DNA from: Agapanthus africanus
Lineage: Eukaryota > Streptophyta > Magnoliopsida > Asparagales > Amaryllidaceae
Length of the DNA stretch: 64,000 bases
Direction of reading: 5' to 3'
Assembly (NCBI GenBank): GCA_030015575.1
Contig: CM057338.1
Coordinates: 134,255,546-134,319,545, forward strand
Made by a program: the position numbers and the translations under genes. This document shows positions 47,601 to 60,574 of the stretch, piece after piece. Numbering within the stretch: position 1 is the first letter of the stretch; each line of letters opens with the position of its first letter. The notes below the pieces were generated by a model. It was not told the DNA's origin. It saw only the letters and a program-made list of their open reading frames with translations, and did no database searches.

Positions 47601-50600
47601 TCCAGCCCCAGCCTAATGCCTATGCACCCAACCTAACCCCTACCCAACCCGACTCCCCCACTCCCACTTCTTCTCCTTCTCCTTCCTTCTCCTTCTCTTT
47701 TCTTTTCCCATGATTCCTTACTCGTGCTCGACCCCGACCGGACCTCGTCGACGCCACGCCCACCATGCCAACGACTTTCCCGAGACCCCCCCAATCCTCA
47801 CTTGCTCCCCTCTCTCGCCCCTCGTCGACGTCTCCGCGAGACCCGTTCCCCCACGACTCGCTCAAACCCAACGGCTACTGCTGACTTTCTCATGCCCACC
47901 TCTCGCGAGATCCCCTTGCCTATGCCCTGAGATTCCTTTGCCTACCTCCCCATTATCCTCAACGATCACTCGCATCTCTCTCTATCTCACACACTCTCTC
48001 TCTCTCTCTCTCTCTCTCGCTTGCTAACTCTCAAGAACAACCCCCTGCATCCCCACCTCCGGCAATCCGAATTCCCTACTGCGACCATTGCTGACAAGAT
48101 CGAGCCGCCACAATGCCTCACCCTAGAGCTTCGCCTCCTCCCTCGTCGTCAACGCCGCCACTAAGCTCTCTCCTCGAGCCTCCCTTTCTGTCGCACCCCC
48201 ATCTCCATCTTCCCATACCCCATAGCTTCTCCCAGCACTAACCCACTCCCCAAGCTCCCTGCATTTCCTGCACCCACTTCATCGCCGACGAACTTTTTTG
48301 ACGTGGACCCAAGCCCGAGCTCCATCGCTTCAGCAATCACCTCACACCTTGCATCTCCAGTTAAAAACCCCTTACCCGAACTCTCCTGTGCCGCCCTTCG
48401 CCGACGAGATGCCACCTCCACCACTACAACTTCCCTGGCCGACCACCTCACCATCTACCTCCAGCCAACGGCCGAGCCCAGAACCCCGTAGCCGAGCCCA
48501 AGTTTGTTGTCACCGTTCCGTGATCGTGCCCGTGATGCGCTCGTCGTCGTTGTCGTGACATTGCCGTCTTCAGGCAAGTGAACTCCACTTGCTTTACATG
48601 CTATAGTAATAATAGATCGATGTGTATAGATATGTGAGTGTGGGTGTGTGTGCGTGTGTATCTAGATATATACAGCAAAGTATCGCGGTAGTTTTAATAA
48701 TAAACCGTGGTAAGTTAGTGGTTGTGATTGGAACCCATATAGTGATTGTTATTTTCATTTTGGTAATATTTAGAAATTTAACTGATAAAAAACTCATGTC
48801 GACTAATCGAAATAGATATCCCGAATGACATCGATATGCATAATCGAGATCGATCAATATGAAACCCTAGATCAAAACATATATTAAAATGGCAGAACTT
48901 ATTATGGATAGATCCATTTATTGATCATGAACATCATGCAGGAATTTGGGTTAAAATAGTGAAGTTTACATTATGTAACGACGCCACCAAAAAGCGACAT
49001 TGAATCTGGAATTCACCGCACATGCCATGTTCTAAAATCTATATTAAACTGAATGAAGCTTGTAACCTAATGTTCTAGGGCTCGTATAGAAGCCAACAGA
49101 TAAATCTACAGTATCCTATAATTGATCTCTGAATTTTAATAAGTTATAACGACGAAAACTGAGGCGATTCATGGCTCTAGATTGCAGTCCAGAGGCAGAG
49201 TCTTTACCTTTACCCGTTTTGGAATGCAAGTTTCTCCCTGTTTAAGCGCGTAAGTGTGTGGAACCATACATGGAAGCGTGGATAATTGAATTAGCTTTCT
49301 AACGGTGCTGTTCTCATTGCATTTCAGTGTCGTTTGATATTTATAACACTTTTTAAACCGTCAATGTGTACTGCAGTTTCGTGCAGAACCAGAATGTATA
49401 CCTTAACCTTAGACAGTGCATATCTCTCTGCGTACAGTGGATATTATTGATCTGTCTAATGCGTTGGAAACATAACAGATAAATATAAATATTATCTAAC
49501 TGCAGCGTCGTCTAATTATGATCCTAACAGGGGATAAAACGTGTTACGAAACGGATTTCCAGTTCAAAAATTGGATTTCCAGCAGTAAACACTTAAAATG
49601 GAATGACCATAATCCACAAACCTAAAACCCGATTGACTCGAAACCAATTTTTCTGTAGAGATAATTTAATATACTATTTACGCTTTTTATATTATTTTGC
49701 CAAATTATACACGTATGATTTTATGTGATTTTTTTTATAATCCAACCGACACCGGTTGCTCATATGTATTCAGTAGTGCAGTCACTGTATCCCCATCATG
49801 TTGCATGACTGTTATACCCTTTGTAATCAGTGTTCACTTGCATCGATATCCTAGTGACCGTGTTACATTACCAAGTGATAAATGTTAGTGATTGGATTGT
49901 GGTAATTACGTTGGTGTAAAAGCGTGATTGAATAATGGGAGTGACACGTGCTTGTACACAATCAGCGGAACTAATTAGTTGTTACATTTTCGATGCCTAT
50001 GGGGCATATATAAGTGTAACTATAACCGGTATGGGATGGGTATGGAAGCACTTATATTAGCGTCTTAGGTAAGACATCAAGCGCTGTCCATTTATCTTGG
50101 ATACCAGTCGAGACATGCTTTATGGAGACCCTGTCTCTAATTCTCGTGTAGACTTGTCATGGAGCGACTAGTATTTAGATTCATGGTCGGTGTTGGATGT
50201 AGACCGCGGGGTGTGGGGTAGTTTTAGTGTGAGTTCGATCAACGGAATATCAGGAGTCCCACTGCCGGCATATTTCGTGATTTCGGGATTTGTACTGATT
50301 GTGTTTCTGATTCTTACTGATCGTGATTCGGGTCCGTGTTCCCTTGCCCCTGGGGCTTACTTTGGGTTGGGGATACTTCTGCAGTGGTTGACGCCCACAC
50401 TTGGACTGACGATAAGTTTAGTGACTTGGACATTGAGACATAGAGACTGGTTACTTTAGTGACATGGACATTGCATTGATTACTGATTTGATATACCTGC
50501 GTTATCGTTACATGTACCGGTTATTTCATACTCGTATCATTACTCCATACTTACTACTTTATGTTTATCATCATTGCACATTATATATGTATATATTTCT

Positions 50601-51984
50601 ATTGTGTCGCTCTGACGAACTGAGTATGCATGCTCAGAGTGAGAAATGGACTTAGCTCTCGGATCAGGACCTTCCTTACCTTGAGGACATTGCGGACATA
50701 TAGATCATCGACGTTAGCACTATCATTCCTTTTGACTCTATCTGGTTAGTTTTATATCTGTTCTGATAGAATTAGTGACTGCATTTCTCATTACTTGTGC
50801 TATGATTACTGATTACCACGTAATGCTAGTAGCCGAAGTGCGACTACGACAGGATATTTCCTTGACCGTAGGAGTATGGCTGGACTTGTCACTCCTCGTC
50901 TTCCATATTTTAGGAAGCGAGGCGTGACAGTTAGTGATTGGATTGTGGCAAGTATGTGTGTAAAAGAGAAACTGAATAGTGGTAGTGAAGCGTACTTGTA
51001 CACAATCAGCGGAACCACTTAGTTATTGTATTGTCGACATCTATGGGGATATATAAGTGTAACTATAACTGGTATGGGACGGGTATCCAAGAAATTATAT
51101 TAGTGTTATAGGTAAGACATCAAGGACTGTCCACATATCTTGGATACCATTCGAGACATGCTTGATGGAGACCCTGTCTTCAATTCTCGCGTAGACTTGC
51201 CATGGAGCGACTAATACTTAGATTTGTGGTCGGTGTTTGATGTAGACCGTGGGGGGTGGGGTAGTTTGAGTGTGAGTTCGATCAACGGAATCTCAGGAGT
51301 CCCATTGCTGGCATATTTCGTGATTTCATGATGTTACTGATCATGTTACTGATTCTTATTGATCGTGATCGGGACAATGTGTTTCCTTGCCCCTGGGGCT
51401 TACCCTTGGGTTGGGAATACCCTGCGGTGGTTGATGCTCACACTCGGACTGACGATAGATTTGGTGACCTGGAACTTGAGACTTTGAGACCGATAGAACA
51501 TTATATTGATTATTGATTTGATACACCTGCTTGACCGTTACATGTACTGGTTATTTCATGCTCATGTCATTACTCTATATTTACTGCTTTATCTTTATCA
51601 TCATTGCATATTATATATAGATACTATTGTGTCGCTCTAACGACCTGAGTATGCATGCTCAGAGTGAGAAGTGGACTTAGCTCGGATCATGACCTATCTT
51701 ACCTCGAGAATATTGCGGACATCTAGATCAGTGACGTTAGCGCTATCTTTTCCTTTATCACTATCTGGTTAGTTATCTCTTTCGCTTGTATCCGTTGCAC
51801 TCTGATTCGTTTAAAATTTGATAGATTTAGTGACTATATTTCTCATATTTAGTACTGTGTTTACTGCTTACCATGTACTGCTAGAAGCCGAAGTGTGACT
51901 ACGGCAGGATATTTCCTCGACTGTACGAGTATGGCTGGTCTAGTCATCCCTCGTATTCCGTATTTTGGAAAGCGGGGCATGACA
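44685..51984 (+). mobile_element. Solo LTR 4, chromovirus-type, interrupted
   Basis: It starts TGTAATAACCGG and ends GCGGGGCATGACA. The target-site copy GGATT stands at 44680-44684 and 51985-51989. After removing the inner solo LTR and one target copy it is about 3780 bp. It holds CT-rich tracts at 45040-45240, a GC-rich leader (to ~46130) and the AT-rich inner part shared with solo LTR 5, e.g. TTGATATTTATAACAC. The ORFs at 44983-46181 on both strands lie in the leader and are not genes. Confidence 0.9.
47415..50929 (+). mobile_element. Solo LTR 5, chromovirus-type, nested in solo LTR 4
   Basis: 3515 bp, TGTAATACCCAGTTCC to GAGGCGTGACA, flanked by GTTAG at 47410-47414 and 50930-50934. Its 3' third (e.g. 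49310-49890, 50030-50930) is clearly homologous to 46850-47410 and 51060-51984 of the host LTR, so both belong to one family. It contains a CT microsatellite at ~47990-48020. The leader ORFs (47620-48558) are not genes. Confidence 0.92.
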
Positions 51985-51989
51985 GGATT

Positions 51990-53704
51990 TCTTCAAGAAA
52001 TTTATGTATCCAGCCTGATCCGGAAATGCCTAGATGTAGATAAAATCCAGATATCCATCTCGAAATGCACCTCGTATTGACATTGAAAATGACGTGCAAG
52101 CTTGTTTATTCGCCTTATTTAATACTAGTATTTAACACGTGTGATGCACGTTTGCATATTCTGGAGTCATGGACAAAGATTTGAGAAGATTAATTAAAGA
52201 ATTAGTTAAAATGATATAGGTTTCAAAAGTTTTTCTTTGGACTTTTTATTTTTCAATTTTTTTTATAAATTAGATATTGTAAATATTATTTAAAAATCTT
52301 CACCGTCTTTTTTTTTTTATTAAAACAAAACCTAAATGCTCTCGCATTTCATTAAACGATATTTAACGAAACTACAAGTCTGCGAAAAAGCAACAAAAAG
52401 AAAACCAAAAAATATTCTCTATCTTAACTAAAAAAGTATTTAAGATATTTCTGAAAGTAATTGAAATTAAAGAACTTACAATTCTCTTTAATTTTTTTTA
52501 TATTTTATTAATTTAATTATGTGTATCTCACGTGCCATAATAAGTTAACATATCATTATTGGCTACGTGGTTGCAAATTAGAAAGTTATCTTTTCGTGTG
52601 CTTCTTACCCTCGTTGCGGAAAATCACTTAAAATAAAATTGGTAGTGGAAGAGAGGCTCATCTCCCACTGCTGGGGATTATCAGGGGAAAAGGAGGAGGA
52701 TTGGAGATTATTGAGCATCATCCAATACACTTATAAAATGGATTTTGTAAAAGGGATTCAGATTGCAAATCTAATAAATAACTTATTTACTTGGTGAATT
52801 TAAAAAAAAAACCTTATTTAACTGTTACCAGATCGAATATTTTTGTACAAAAGTTGGAAGCTGATGCTCATAATTTGTCTTGTACTTTTGGCATCATAAA
52901 TTGAAATAATGCCAACTTTACAGATGTTATTTTAAGGGAAATTCTTTGGTGCTTCCCGCCAAAGAATCTTGAGCACAGAGAGAGAAATGAGTATGCGTGT
53001 GTGAGAGAGAGAGAGTTGTTTTTAATAGGCCCTTTGCCCGTGCTAAACGTAGATCTATAGTTTTCAACTATTATTCCAATAATCATATATGATATTAAAT
53101 TTAATTATATACGAACATGGACGATTATAGAGTTTATTTATATGCGTCTACACAAGCTTTTAACATAAATGAGTTTATTCAAGTCTTGTAGAGCTTTGGC
53201 CCATCTTATGTTTTATATCCGTGCACTTCACATACTTTTTTCTAATATGGGATTATTTTAATCCACACATCTCAACATCTGATTTGATAGATGAACGAAT
53301 GTGCGAGCCATGCAAACTTACATTTTGAGCAATAGCAATGAGATTTCTCGATATAATAGTTAGGATTTCCAAAGGTAGATGTCATTCATTTGACGAGAGA
53401 TAAAAAGGAAAATTGAAAATTCACGTGGCTGAGGCTGATATAGCTGATTTCGATAGGTTAATTATAACCTTAACCGGGTAGACGGTCTTTAACAAAACAA
53501 AATGGAAGAAAAGGATCTATACAGCCGGATCCAATTTGAGACGAGGCCTTGTTGCTGTTGTTGTGGTTGATACATCACCTTAAGTTTTCAATAAATTATC
53601 ATTTGTATATGGTATTAGAACAGTAAAGCCCTATTTGTGTGAGTTTATTTTTAACTGTATACAAACTTGCCCATATCCTCTTAAAGTTTTAACTTTTTTT
53701 TATA
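51990..53704. other. Intergenic, no supported gene
   Basis: AT-rich; a GAGAGAGAGAGAG tract near 53005. Nothing with recognisable domain or matching repeat ends. Confidence 0.5.
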
Positions 53705-54268
53705 GTGTGTTTGGTTTTGGAGTTATCCTAACCCTAAGGCCCTTTTGGCAATAGAGTTAAGTTTTCTAATCTGCAATTTCACAAAGTTGACAAAATTTAA
53801 CTCCAAAATGAACATTGCGCCACCATACGAACCCATTGGTGTCAGCAAGATCGGGTAGCGGATAAGAGGGAATTCAATGAATGAGAAGATTCTCTTTCCA
53901 GCAGACTTTGCCTTGTTTGGCAACTATTTTGGTGTTTAGAGAACTGCAGTTATCCCAACTCCAATACGACCAAAGTTGTGTAAACTCCGTTTTTGGAGTT
54001 TGTGGCTTCCAAAACATGGTTTGCACCCCTTCTAGCTCCACTTAAAAATTAAAAATAAAGCACAGTTATCCTAAATCCATATAAATAGGACCTAAAATTT
54101 TATTCTGGAGCTATCTACTCCAAAATAAGTGTATGCTCCCCTCATTCTTGGGGTTAAAAAATATCAGTTGCTTACATGGATTAGTGTTCAGTAAACTCCG
54201 GTTATCTAATTTGGGAGTTTAGATAACCGGAGGTTTTTAAACTCCAAAATGAAAGCAAACATAGCATA
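53705..54268. mobile_element. Probable MITE-like element with TGTTTGG..TTTTGGAGTT ends
   Basis: The left side GTGTTTGGTTTTGGAGTTAT faces AACTCCAAAATGAAAGCAAACA-type sequence on the right. Several further copies of GGAGTT and AACTCC lie inside. The borders and target-site copy are not clear. Confidence 0.45.
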
Positions 54269-54454
54269 ATTGGGATTTTAGGTGAAGTATGGATAACTTT
54301 TATGAAACCCAATTATCTAAATTACTGAATTTTTTACCAAAATAATATTATATAATAAAATATTTCTTAAACTAATACCGGATCAAAACTATTTCCCAAA
54401 ATAGAGCTCCGTACTGCCACGTAAGAATAGGCCTCGCGCGGCAGTTGGATGGGA

Positions 54455-54682
54455 AAGAAAAACGCCACTGACAGTAATGTTTTCCTCCTAATGAAAACGC
54501 TACTGTCAGTAGCATTTTCAAACAGGCATATCCAACCACCACAAGAAGTCTCGGGTTAAGACCGAGAGATTTATGCCAAATGAAAACGCTACTGCCAGTA
54601 GCGTTTTCTTCATTTAACTGAAAACGCTACTGCCAGTGGTGTTTTCAGTACAAATAAAACGCTACTGTCAGTAACGTTTTCT
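54455..54682. repeat. Cluster of five perfect or near-perfect 27-bp palindromes
   Basis: GAAAACGCTACTG, one base, then CAGTAGCGTTTTC, in five copies near 54463, 54493, 54580, 54621 and 54656. The copy at 54580 is perfect; the others differ by one to three bases. They lie downstream of the plant-mobile-domain pseudogene. Confidence 0.85.
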
Positions 54683-55080
54683 TTAGAACTACCCACCACC
54701 TGACACCAAATATCCATTAGCAACTGATATCCATAAAATGCATAATCAGAATGATTTATAATTAATACAACTTTTTTGATACCAAATGGACGCAATGGCT
54801 TTGTACGAATACTTATGCAACCACGTTTTAAAATTAAAACAGACATCATCTCCTTTGCATATATTAAGATTTATCCACAAATACATAATAATATGTGCCA
54901 TATAGCACTACACGTCCCACTCGGCGGTAAACAAACATCACCTCAAAAGGTGGAATTACAAAACTAATACCAAAAAAGAGATCACACCTCGAAGGGTGGA
55001 TACCATCACAATATCAATGCTAATATCACTACATGAACTATACAAGGTCTCGATACAATATAATACTACAAAATACATAA

Positions 55081-55950
55081 TCAAATGAAAACGTGATGAA
55101 ATTTCTTCTTCTTCTTCGGACGTGGTTGTGGTATTTGTGAAGGTCCTGCGATATCAATTTGAGTCAACTGCGACATAGGTGGCTGCGAAGGTCGAGCCTC
55201 ACCGGGTTCATCCGGTGCATGCAAAGGTAAAGGCTCATGGGGCTCCTCCTGTGCATGTGAAAGTCCAGCCTGACCGGTGTCCTCCTGTACATGCGAAGGT
55301 GCAGCCTGACCGGTCTCCTCCTGTATACGTGAAGGTCTAGCCTGGTCTGACTGTCGTGGTAAGCTGCCATGTCTACGCATAGGAGGAAGGGGAGCTGCAA
55401 CCATCGCCTCTAATCTGGTGGTCTCTCCCGTCTCAGTCACAATGCAGCGGCACTCCCTGAGGGTAATCCATGCAAACTCTCTCATTCCAGTCACGGCATC
55501 GCTCGCTAGAGTCTCGATGGAGAGACGTATAAGTGTCCATGCATGTGATACCTGAAAAAAATGAGAATTTTTTTAGCACAATGATAATATGAATTGTACC
55601 GTATGAAAATTACAGAATAGGACTACAAAGTAAAATAACATACTATCCTAACTGTAGAAAGAGCTCGAGACTGGTACATAGGTCGAGGGAGCAGCATCAT
55701 CGACTCTAAAAAGTCGTCTATGGTCGGGCAAGACAACGTACAAACGAGTGATCAAGCGATACCAAGTCATGTACTCCTCGTGGTGGATTGCATCGTACGA
55801 TAGGGTGTCTCGAATAACACGAGCAGCCCGCTCCACGTCCCACAGGTGTACGTGATCATGATGCACCACTCTCCAGTCCTCAGTGGCTCTGCTTCACCCA
55901 TCGATCATGTGCAGAGCACGATCATATACTCTATAACGGCTTTGAAATCT
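55081..55950 (-). pseudogene. 3' exons of a plant-mobile-domain (MAIN-like type) gene, decayed
   Basis: Plant mobile domain proteins exist both as host genes (MAIN/MAIL group) and inside transposons. The exon 55950-~55650 follows an acceptor (TTGTACAG) and reads RFQSRYRVYDRALHMIDG then a TGA at 55894-55896; beyond it comes EDWRVVHHDHVHLWD and HHEEYMTWYRLITRLYV, which resembles the end of the domain. The next exon (55551-55081) follows a TTTTTTCAG acceptor in phase and ends with a Pro/Gln/Glu-rich tail, three repeats of xQEE(T/P)xQA and a Lys-rich end (PRPKKKKKF). The donor between them is not canonical. Upstream exons are absent, replaced by an LTR inverted repeat at 55932. I am moderately sure of the family; the stop and the missing 5' part indicate a pseudogene. 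Confidence 0.6.
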
Positions 55951-56345
55951 CTGTACAAATGTAACTTATTTAATATATAAAAATGGTATTTCAATCTGAT
56001 TAGGAGTTAAAAGTTGAATTTGTTTAATAAAAACAAGAAGTAACTTGTAACTCACCGGTAAAACCTCTACACTACTGTGATATAAAATGTGTATTTCAAT
56101 CTGTCCTATCAGTCCCAATTTTTGGACTTCCAAAAAGTTAAAAAGAAAAATATTTTAAAAAATTGGGATTGATAGGATTCGAACACACAAGCTATGTCAC
56201 AGCAGTGTAAAAACTTTACCAGTGAGCTACAAGTTGCTACTTGTTTTTATTAAGCAAATTTAACTTATAATTCCTAATCAGGCTGAAATACCTTTTCTAT
56301 ACATTGAATAAGTTACATTTGTACATGAATTTTAGAGTCGTTATA
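55932..56345. repeat. Inverted repeat of LTR start with tRNA-like arms
   Basis: Arms of roughly 190 bp are opposite copies. The outer ends are TATAACG(G/A)CT, the decayed LTR start of the reverse chromovirus on the right side. Each arm continues TGTACAAATGTAACTTATT, TTTTTGTTT-like TTTAATAAAAACAAG and a tRNA-like part. On the minus strand of the right arm the A-box-like TAGCTCACTGGTAAAG and B-box GTTCGAATCC are intact (~56170-56240); the left arm B box is decayed. It overlaps the first acceptor of the mobile-domain pseudogene. Confidence 0.75.
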
Positions 56346-56380
56346 TTCTACCCTCCTTATAAAAATTTCGTCCTCGAAAT

Positions 56381-57842
56381 TTATACAAAGTCTTCGAATA
56401 TATGAGGATATCGTGCACGCATATCGTCTTCTTGCTCCCAAGTCGACTCTTCTGGCGAGTCCTTTCTCCACATCACTCGGACCAAGTTCACTTCCTTGTT
56501 CCATAAAGTCTTCACCTTTCGATCCAAGATTTCGACTGGTAGCTGCTCGCAAGTCAGATCGGTCTGTACTGTGAGCTTTGAGTGATCAAGTACGTGGCTG
56601 GGGTCGTTCACATATCGTCGTAGTTGGGATATATGGAACGCATTGTGCACTCCTTCCAATGATGGTGGTAGTGCTAAACGGTATGCCACTTCTCTAACTC
56701 GTTCAAGTATGTCGAACGGTCCGATATATCTTAGACTGAGTTTACCTCTCTTGCCAAAAAGTATCACTTCTCTATTCGGAGAGATCTTCAAGAACACATG
56801 CTCTCCGGGTTGGAATTCCAGATGTCGACATTTTGTATCTGCCCAATACTTCTGTCGATCCTGAGCTATGCGCATCTTTTCCTTGATCGTGTGAACTACA
56901 TCAACAGTTGCCACGATCATCTCTGGCCCAAGGAGTTCACGATCTCTAACGTCGTCCCAATTCAGTGGGGAACGACACTTCCATCCGTAGAGTGCTGCGA
57001 TTGGTGCCATTCCAATGCTTGCCTGGTAACTGTTGTTATAGGAAAACCCCACAAGGTGTAGGTGATCTTCCCATGATCCTCCGAACTCTAACATACAGGC
57101 TCTCAGCATATCTTTCAGGATCTGAATTGTTCGCTCGGACTGTCCGTCTGTTTGTGGATGATACGCCGTGCTGAAATTCAGACTCATTCCCAGACTGGCT
57201 TGAAGACTCTGCCAAAACTGGGATCGGAATCTAGTATCACGATCAAAGACGATGAAAATAAGTACCCCATGTAATTTCACGATCTCCTGCATGAGTTTAT
57301 GGGTACCAAGACAAGTATAGTACAACTTGAAGGTTTAAATCTTACTTTAGATTTTTACTCACCTTCATGTACTTCCTTGCCAACGTCTCGACTGATTGGC
57401 CAACTCTGAATGGGATGAAATGAGCCAACTTGGTGATTCGATCTACAATAACCCAGATTGCGTCGTTGCCTTTCGTGCTGCAAGAGAGAGCAGTCACGAA
57501 ATACATGATAATGTACTGCCATTTCTATTCTGGAATCGGTAATGGCTGAAGCAGATCAGCGGTTCTGTGATATTCAGTCTTCACTTGCTGACACACTAAA
57601 CACTTTGCTACGCTCCTTGCTACTTCTCGCTTCATTCCATGTCACCAGTAGTGTTACCGTAGATCCTTGTAAATCTTCGTGCCGCCGGGGTGTACGGAAT
57701 AAGGAGATTTATGAGCTCTTTCATCAACTTTTCTCGAACATGGCCGACTGACACGCATAAACGGCTCCCATACCGCTAGGATATATCTTCGTGAATGATG
57801 AAGTCAGTTCGAAGATCACTTCCTACTTGTTCTCGGATCTTT
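56381..57842 (-). pseudogene. Integrase and chromodomain of chromovirus
   Basis: Integrase inserts element DNA into the host genome; the chromodomain guides targeting. The HHCC-type zinc part (HYWWHGMKREV and CLVCQQVK) is at about 57590-57680. The catalytic core follows, with FVTALSC.. and a small insertion at ~57330-57365, then the intact 314-codon stretch with FDRDTRF and the Glu in QSERTIQ. After the GPFDILERVREVAYRLALP block the C terminus WRKDSPEESTWEQE is chromodomain-like. A frame slip at the end separates the usual NFEDEIF tail. Stops occur in the upstream part, so the whole is non-functional. Confidence 0.85.
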
Positions 57843-58712
57843 TATTGGTTGGCATCATTTGCTTGAGCGGCCTTGATTTGATTGACAGGAGTAGAGTAGA
57901 CTTGTAAGTTCATCAAAGATGATGCGTTACCTGACATAACTACTTCAATCTCCATTCCATGCAGTTCTTGATGTAGTTTCCACTGAGCAGTGAGATTCAT
58001 TGCCAAAGGTTGGCGACTAAGTGCATCAGAAACTACGTTCACCTTTACAGGATGATACTATAGGTTGATATCGAAATCCGCCATGAGTTCTAGCCATCCT
58101 CTGTCGCATGTTGAGTTCTTTCTGAGTAAATACATACTTCAGATTTTTGTGGTCAGTGTATATATCCACTTGTTCTCCCAAAAGGCAGTGACGCCAAATC
58201 TTGAGTGCGAAGACCACGGCTGCCAGTTTTAGATTATGTGTTGGATAGTTGCGCTCATGAACTTTTAACTGCATTGATGCAAAAGCAACAACTTTTCCAT
58301 ACTGATGTATTTTACATCCTAATCCTTTACCGGACGCATCACAATGCACATTGAATCCACCAGATTGATCCGGTATTATGAGGATAAGAGCAGAGCTTAA
58401 TCTCGACTTGAGTTCTACGAAACCCTTCTCACATACTTCTGACCACAAAAATGCTTTGTTTTTACGTGTATGCTTGGTTAGGGGTGCTACGATCTTTGAA
58501 AATTCTTCGATGAGGCATCTGTAATATCCTTCTAAGCTCAGAAAACTTCTTATATCTTTCACCGTCTTGAGTGTCGGCCATTTGCTGACAGCTGACAGCT
58601 TAGCTGGATCTACAGAGATTCTTTCATTTGAAACAATGTGTCCAGGAAATCCGACTTAACTTTTCTAAAATTTACACTTGCTGTACTTGTCGTAGCACTG
58701 GTGTTGTCGTAA
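57843..58712 (-). pseudogene. RT end and RNase H of chromovirus
   Basis: From 58712 the frame continues RT after the solo LTR with LRQHQCYDKYSKC, and two stops. The 178-codon stretch 58562-58026 holds the RT connection ([17 protein letters not shown]) and RNase H with CDASGKGLG and [12 protein letters not shown]. RNase H removes the RNA strand during reverse transcription. The conserved DxxxxG first motif and the TDHxxL motif are present; a frame break follows near 58026. Confidence 0.85.
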
Positions 58713-58717
58713 TGTCT

Positions 58718-60574
58718 TGATCAGTCGAAAATAATGTATTTTTAACACGACAATTTCCCTACCATTTGCACTCATCTAGAGGTGTTCGGTATTAATATAG
58801 CACATATTAGCAAAACAGCCGTAAAATACCAAATTACTTGTGTTATATATTAAAACCGACATTTCTGAGGGAAATTGAGTGTTTATCATGGCATCGCATC
58901 ATCTTTGTATAGCTCAACACTTGTTTCGAGAATCTGTGCAGAAAATTCTAGGAGAAAAGCCAAATCTGTGAAAAAGTGTTGATAAAAATACGCCAACTCC
59001 AAGACTTGAGATCTGGCAATGGACTAGAAGGAATTTTAAGATTCAACATATCAGAAATATATTACTAAGTCAGCAGGAAGCAGCACTGTAAAATTGATAC
59101 ACCAAAGCTCCTGTTGGGCTGCGGATCCGCGGCCGGAGCAGGGTTTGCGCGGCGGATCCGCGGCCACGTGGGGGTGATGTCAGCAAGTCTTCACCGCATA
59201 ATTCTTCTTTCACTTGGTACACTGCTTCAAGCCACTTCAAAGTCCAGAATTCTCCAGAAGTTTCTGCCAGAACAGCAAGGCTCCTTGATCAAGCTAAACA
59301 CCATCAAGCTTCCAAAGCAAGCTACTTAACAACCTAAGCCTAGAAGCTTCTCCCTAACCTCCAAGCTTATGAAGGAAGCTAAAGCCTAACTAACTACCTC
59401 TAGAAGTTTCTACCTAACTACCTAGCTTACAAGGGAAGCTAAACTAAACCTAGCTTCTAAAGGAAGCCAAAGCTAACCAAAGGCTATAAAAGGAACCCTA
59501 AAGCTTCTTCTCAAAGGTTGTTCTTTAGTTCAATCTTCATCTCCCCAATACAAGTTGAGTGACACAACTTGTAAACCCTAATCCCCAATTCAAAATCCAA
59601 AGCCAAATTCAAGAACTCCGAGTACCAAATCAAGCATGAAGCCTTCGATCCTTTAGAAAGCGACGCCGGACTTCATCGGAGCAAGTGATCCAAGGAGATC
59701 CGCGACTCAAGGAGACGAGCGAAGCCGAAATCAACGATCAAGTTCTTTCCTCTTGTAGATCTCGAGTGATTTGTAACAAAATTGTTGATAAATAAAGGTG
59801 AAATTGCTATATCTTGCTTTCTTTACATTCTTGCATCATGATTCGATCTCAATTCTTGATTGTGTGTCTTGTTATGATGTTTGAGTAAAACTCCGCTCGT
59901 GGAGGAATCGAGACGATCAATAGACGATGACGTTACAAATCTTGAAACGATTCTTAATTCCTACAAGTTTTGTAAACTCTTGTAAATTGAAGAATCGACA
60001 ACCTAGTTTCGAGCGATGCTTTCTTGATTGTGTTCGCTCGTAATTAGTGATCCACGATCGATTCTTGAATTTACTCGAGGCTAGAATTTGAATGAGATTC
60101 ATCGAAATGACAAATGATGAGATGAAGAAACCCTAGTTTCTTCAAAAGATCCTTAAACCTCGATTAATCGTCATCGATCTAGTATCAACTCATTAATGGA
60201 TAAGAATACGTAATCAATAGATTCCATCACGTCTATAGATTCGATCGATTCCTACGAGCCTCACTTCGATTCTTGATTATTTGGATTGGATATCATCACT
60301 TCTTGATTCTTGATTTTTATGTTTTCTTGATTTTAGATTTAGACCTAGATGATTCTTGAATTCAACTTTAAAATCTTGAATTAAATTGTCTTTTCTTTCT
60401 TTTCTTTAATTTTCAATTCATCTAATTTAAAATTCGAACGGATTTCACTTTCCCTATGGACGATCCGCACTCGCTAACGCGCTACATCCGACACCGTTAT
60501 TGATTGTGGTCAAAATATTTTTGGTTGTGATTTCTATACATTTTCTACATACACACCGGAAAACGAATCAATCA
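58718..60574. mobile_element. Solo LTR 6, 1857 bp, inserted in RT
   Basis: It starts TGATCAGTCG and ends CGAATCAATCA, with TGTCT at 58713-58717 and 60575-60579. The RT reading resumes on both sides. It has a TATA element (GGCTATAAAAGGAACCC) near 59485 in plus orientation, many AAGCTTC-like repeats before it, a GCGGATCCGCGGCC palindrome pair near 59120-59165 and a TTGATTCTTGAT-rich end. It has no coding part and is of a different family from the chromovirus LTRs; an Athila-group LTR is possible but not shown. Confidence 0.88.

Noticed and set aside
56170-56260. Functional tRNA gene on the minus strand
   Set aside because: A and B boxes are present but the acceptor and other stems do not pair well by eye, and it sits in an LTR inverted repeat; treated as tRNA-derived.
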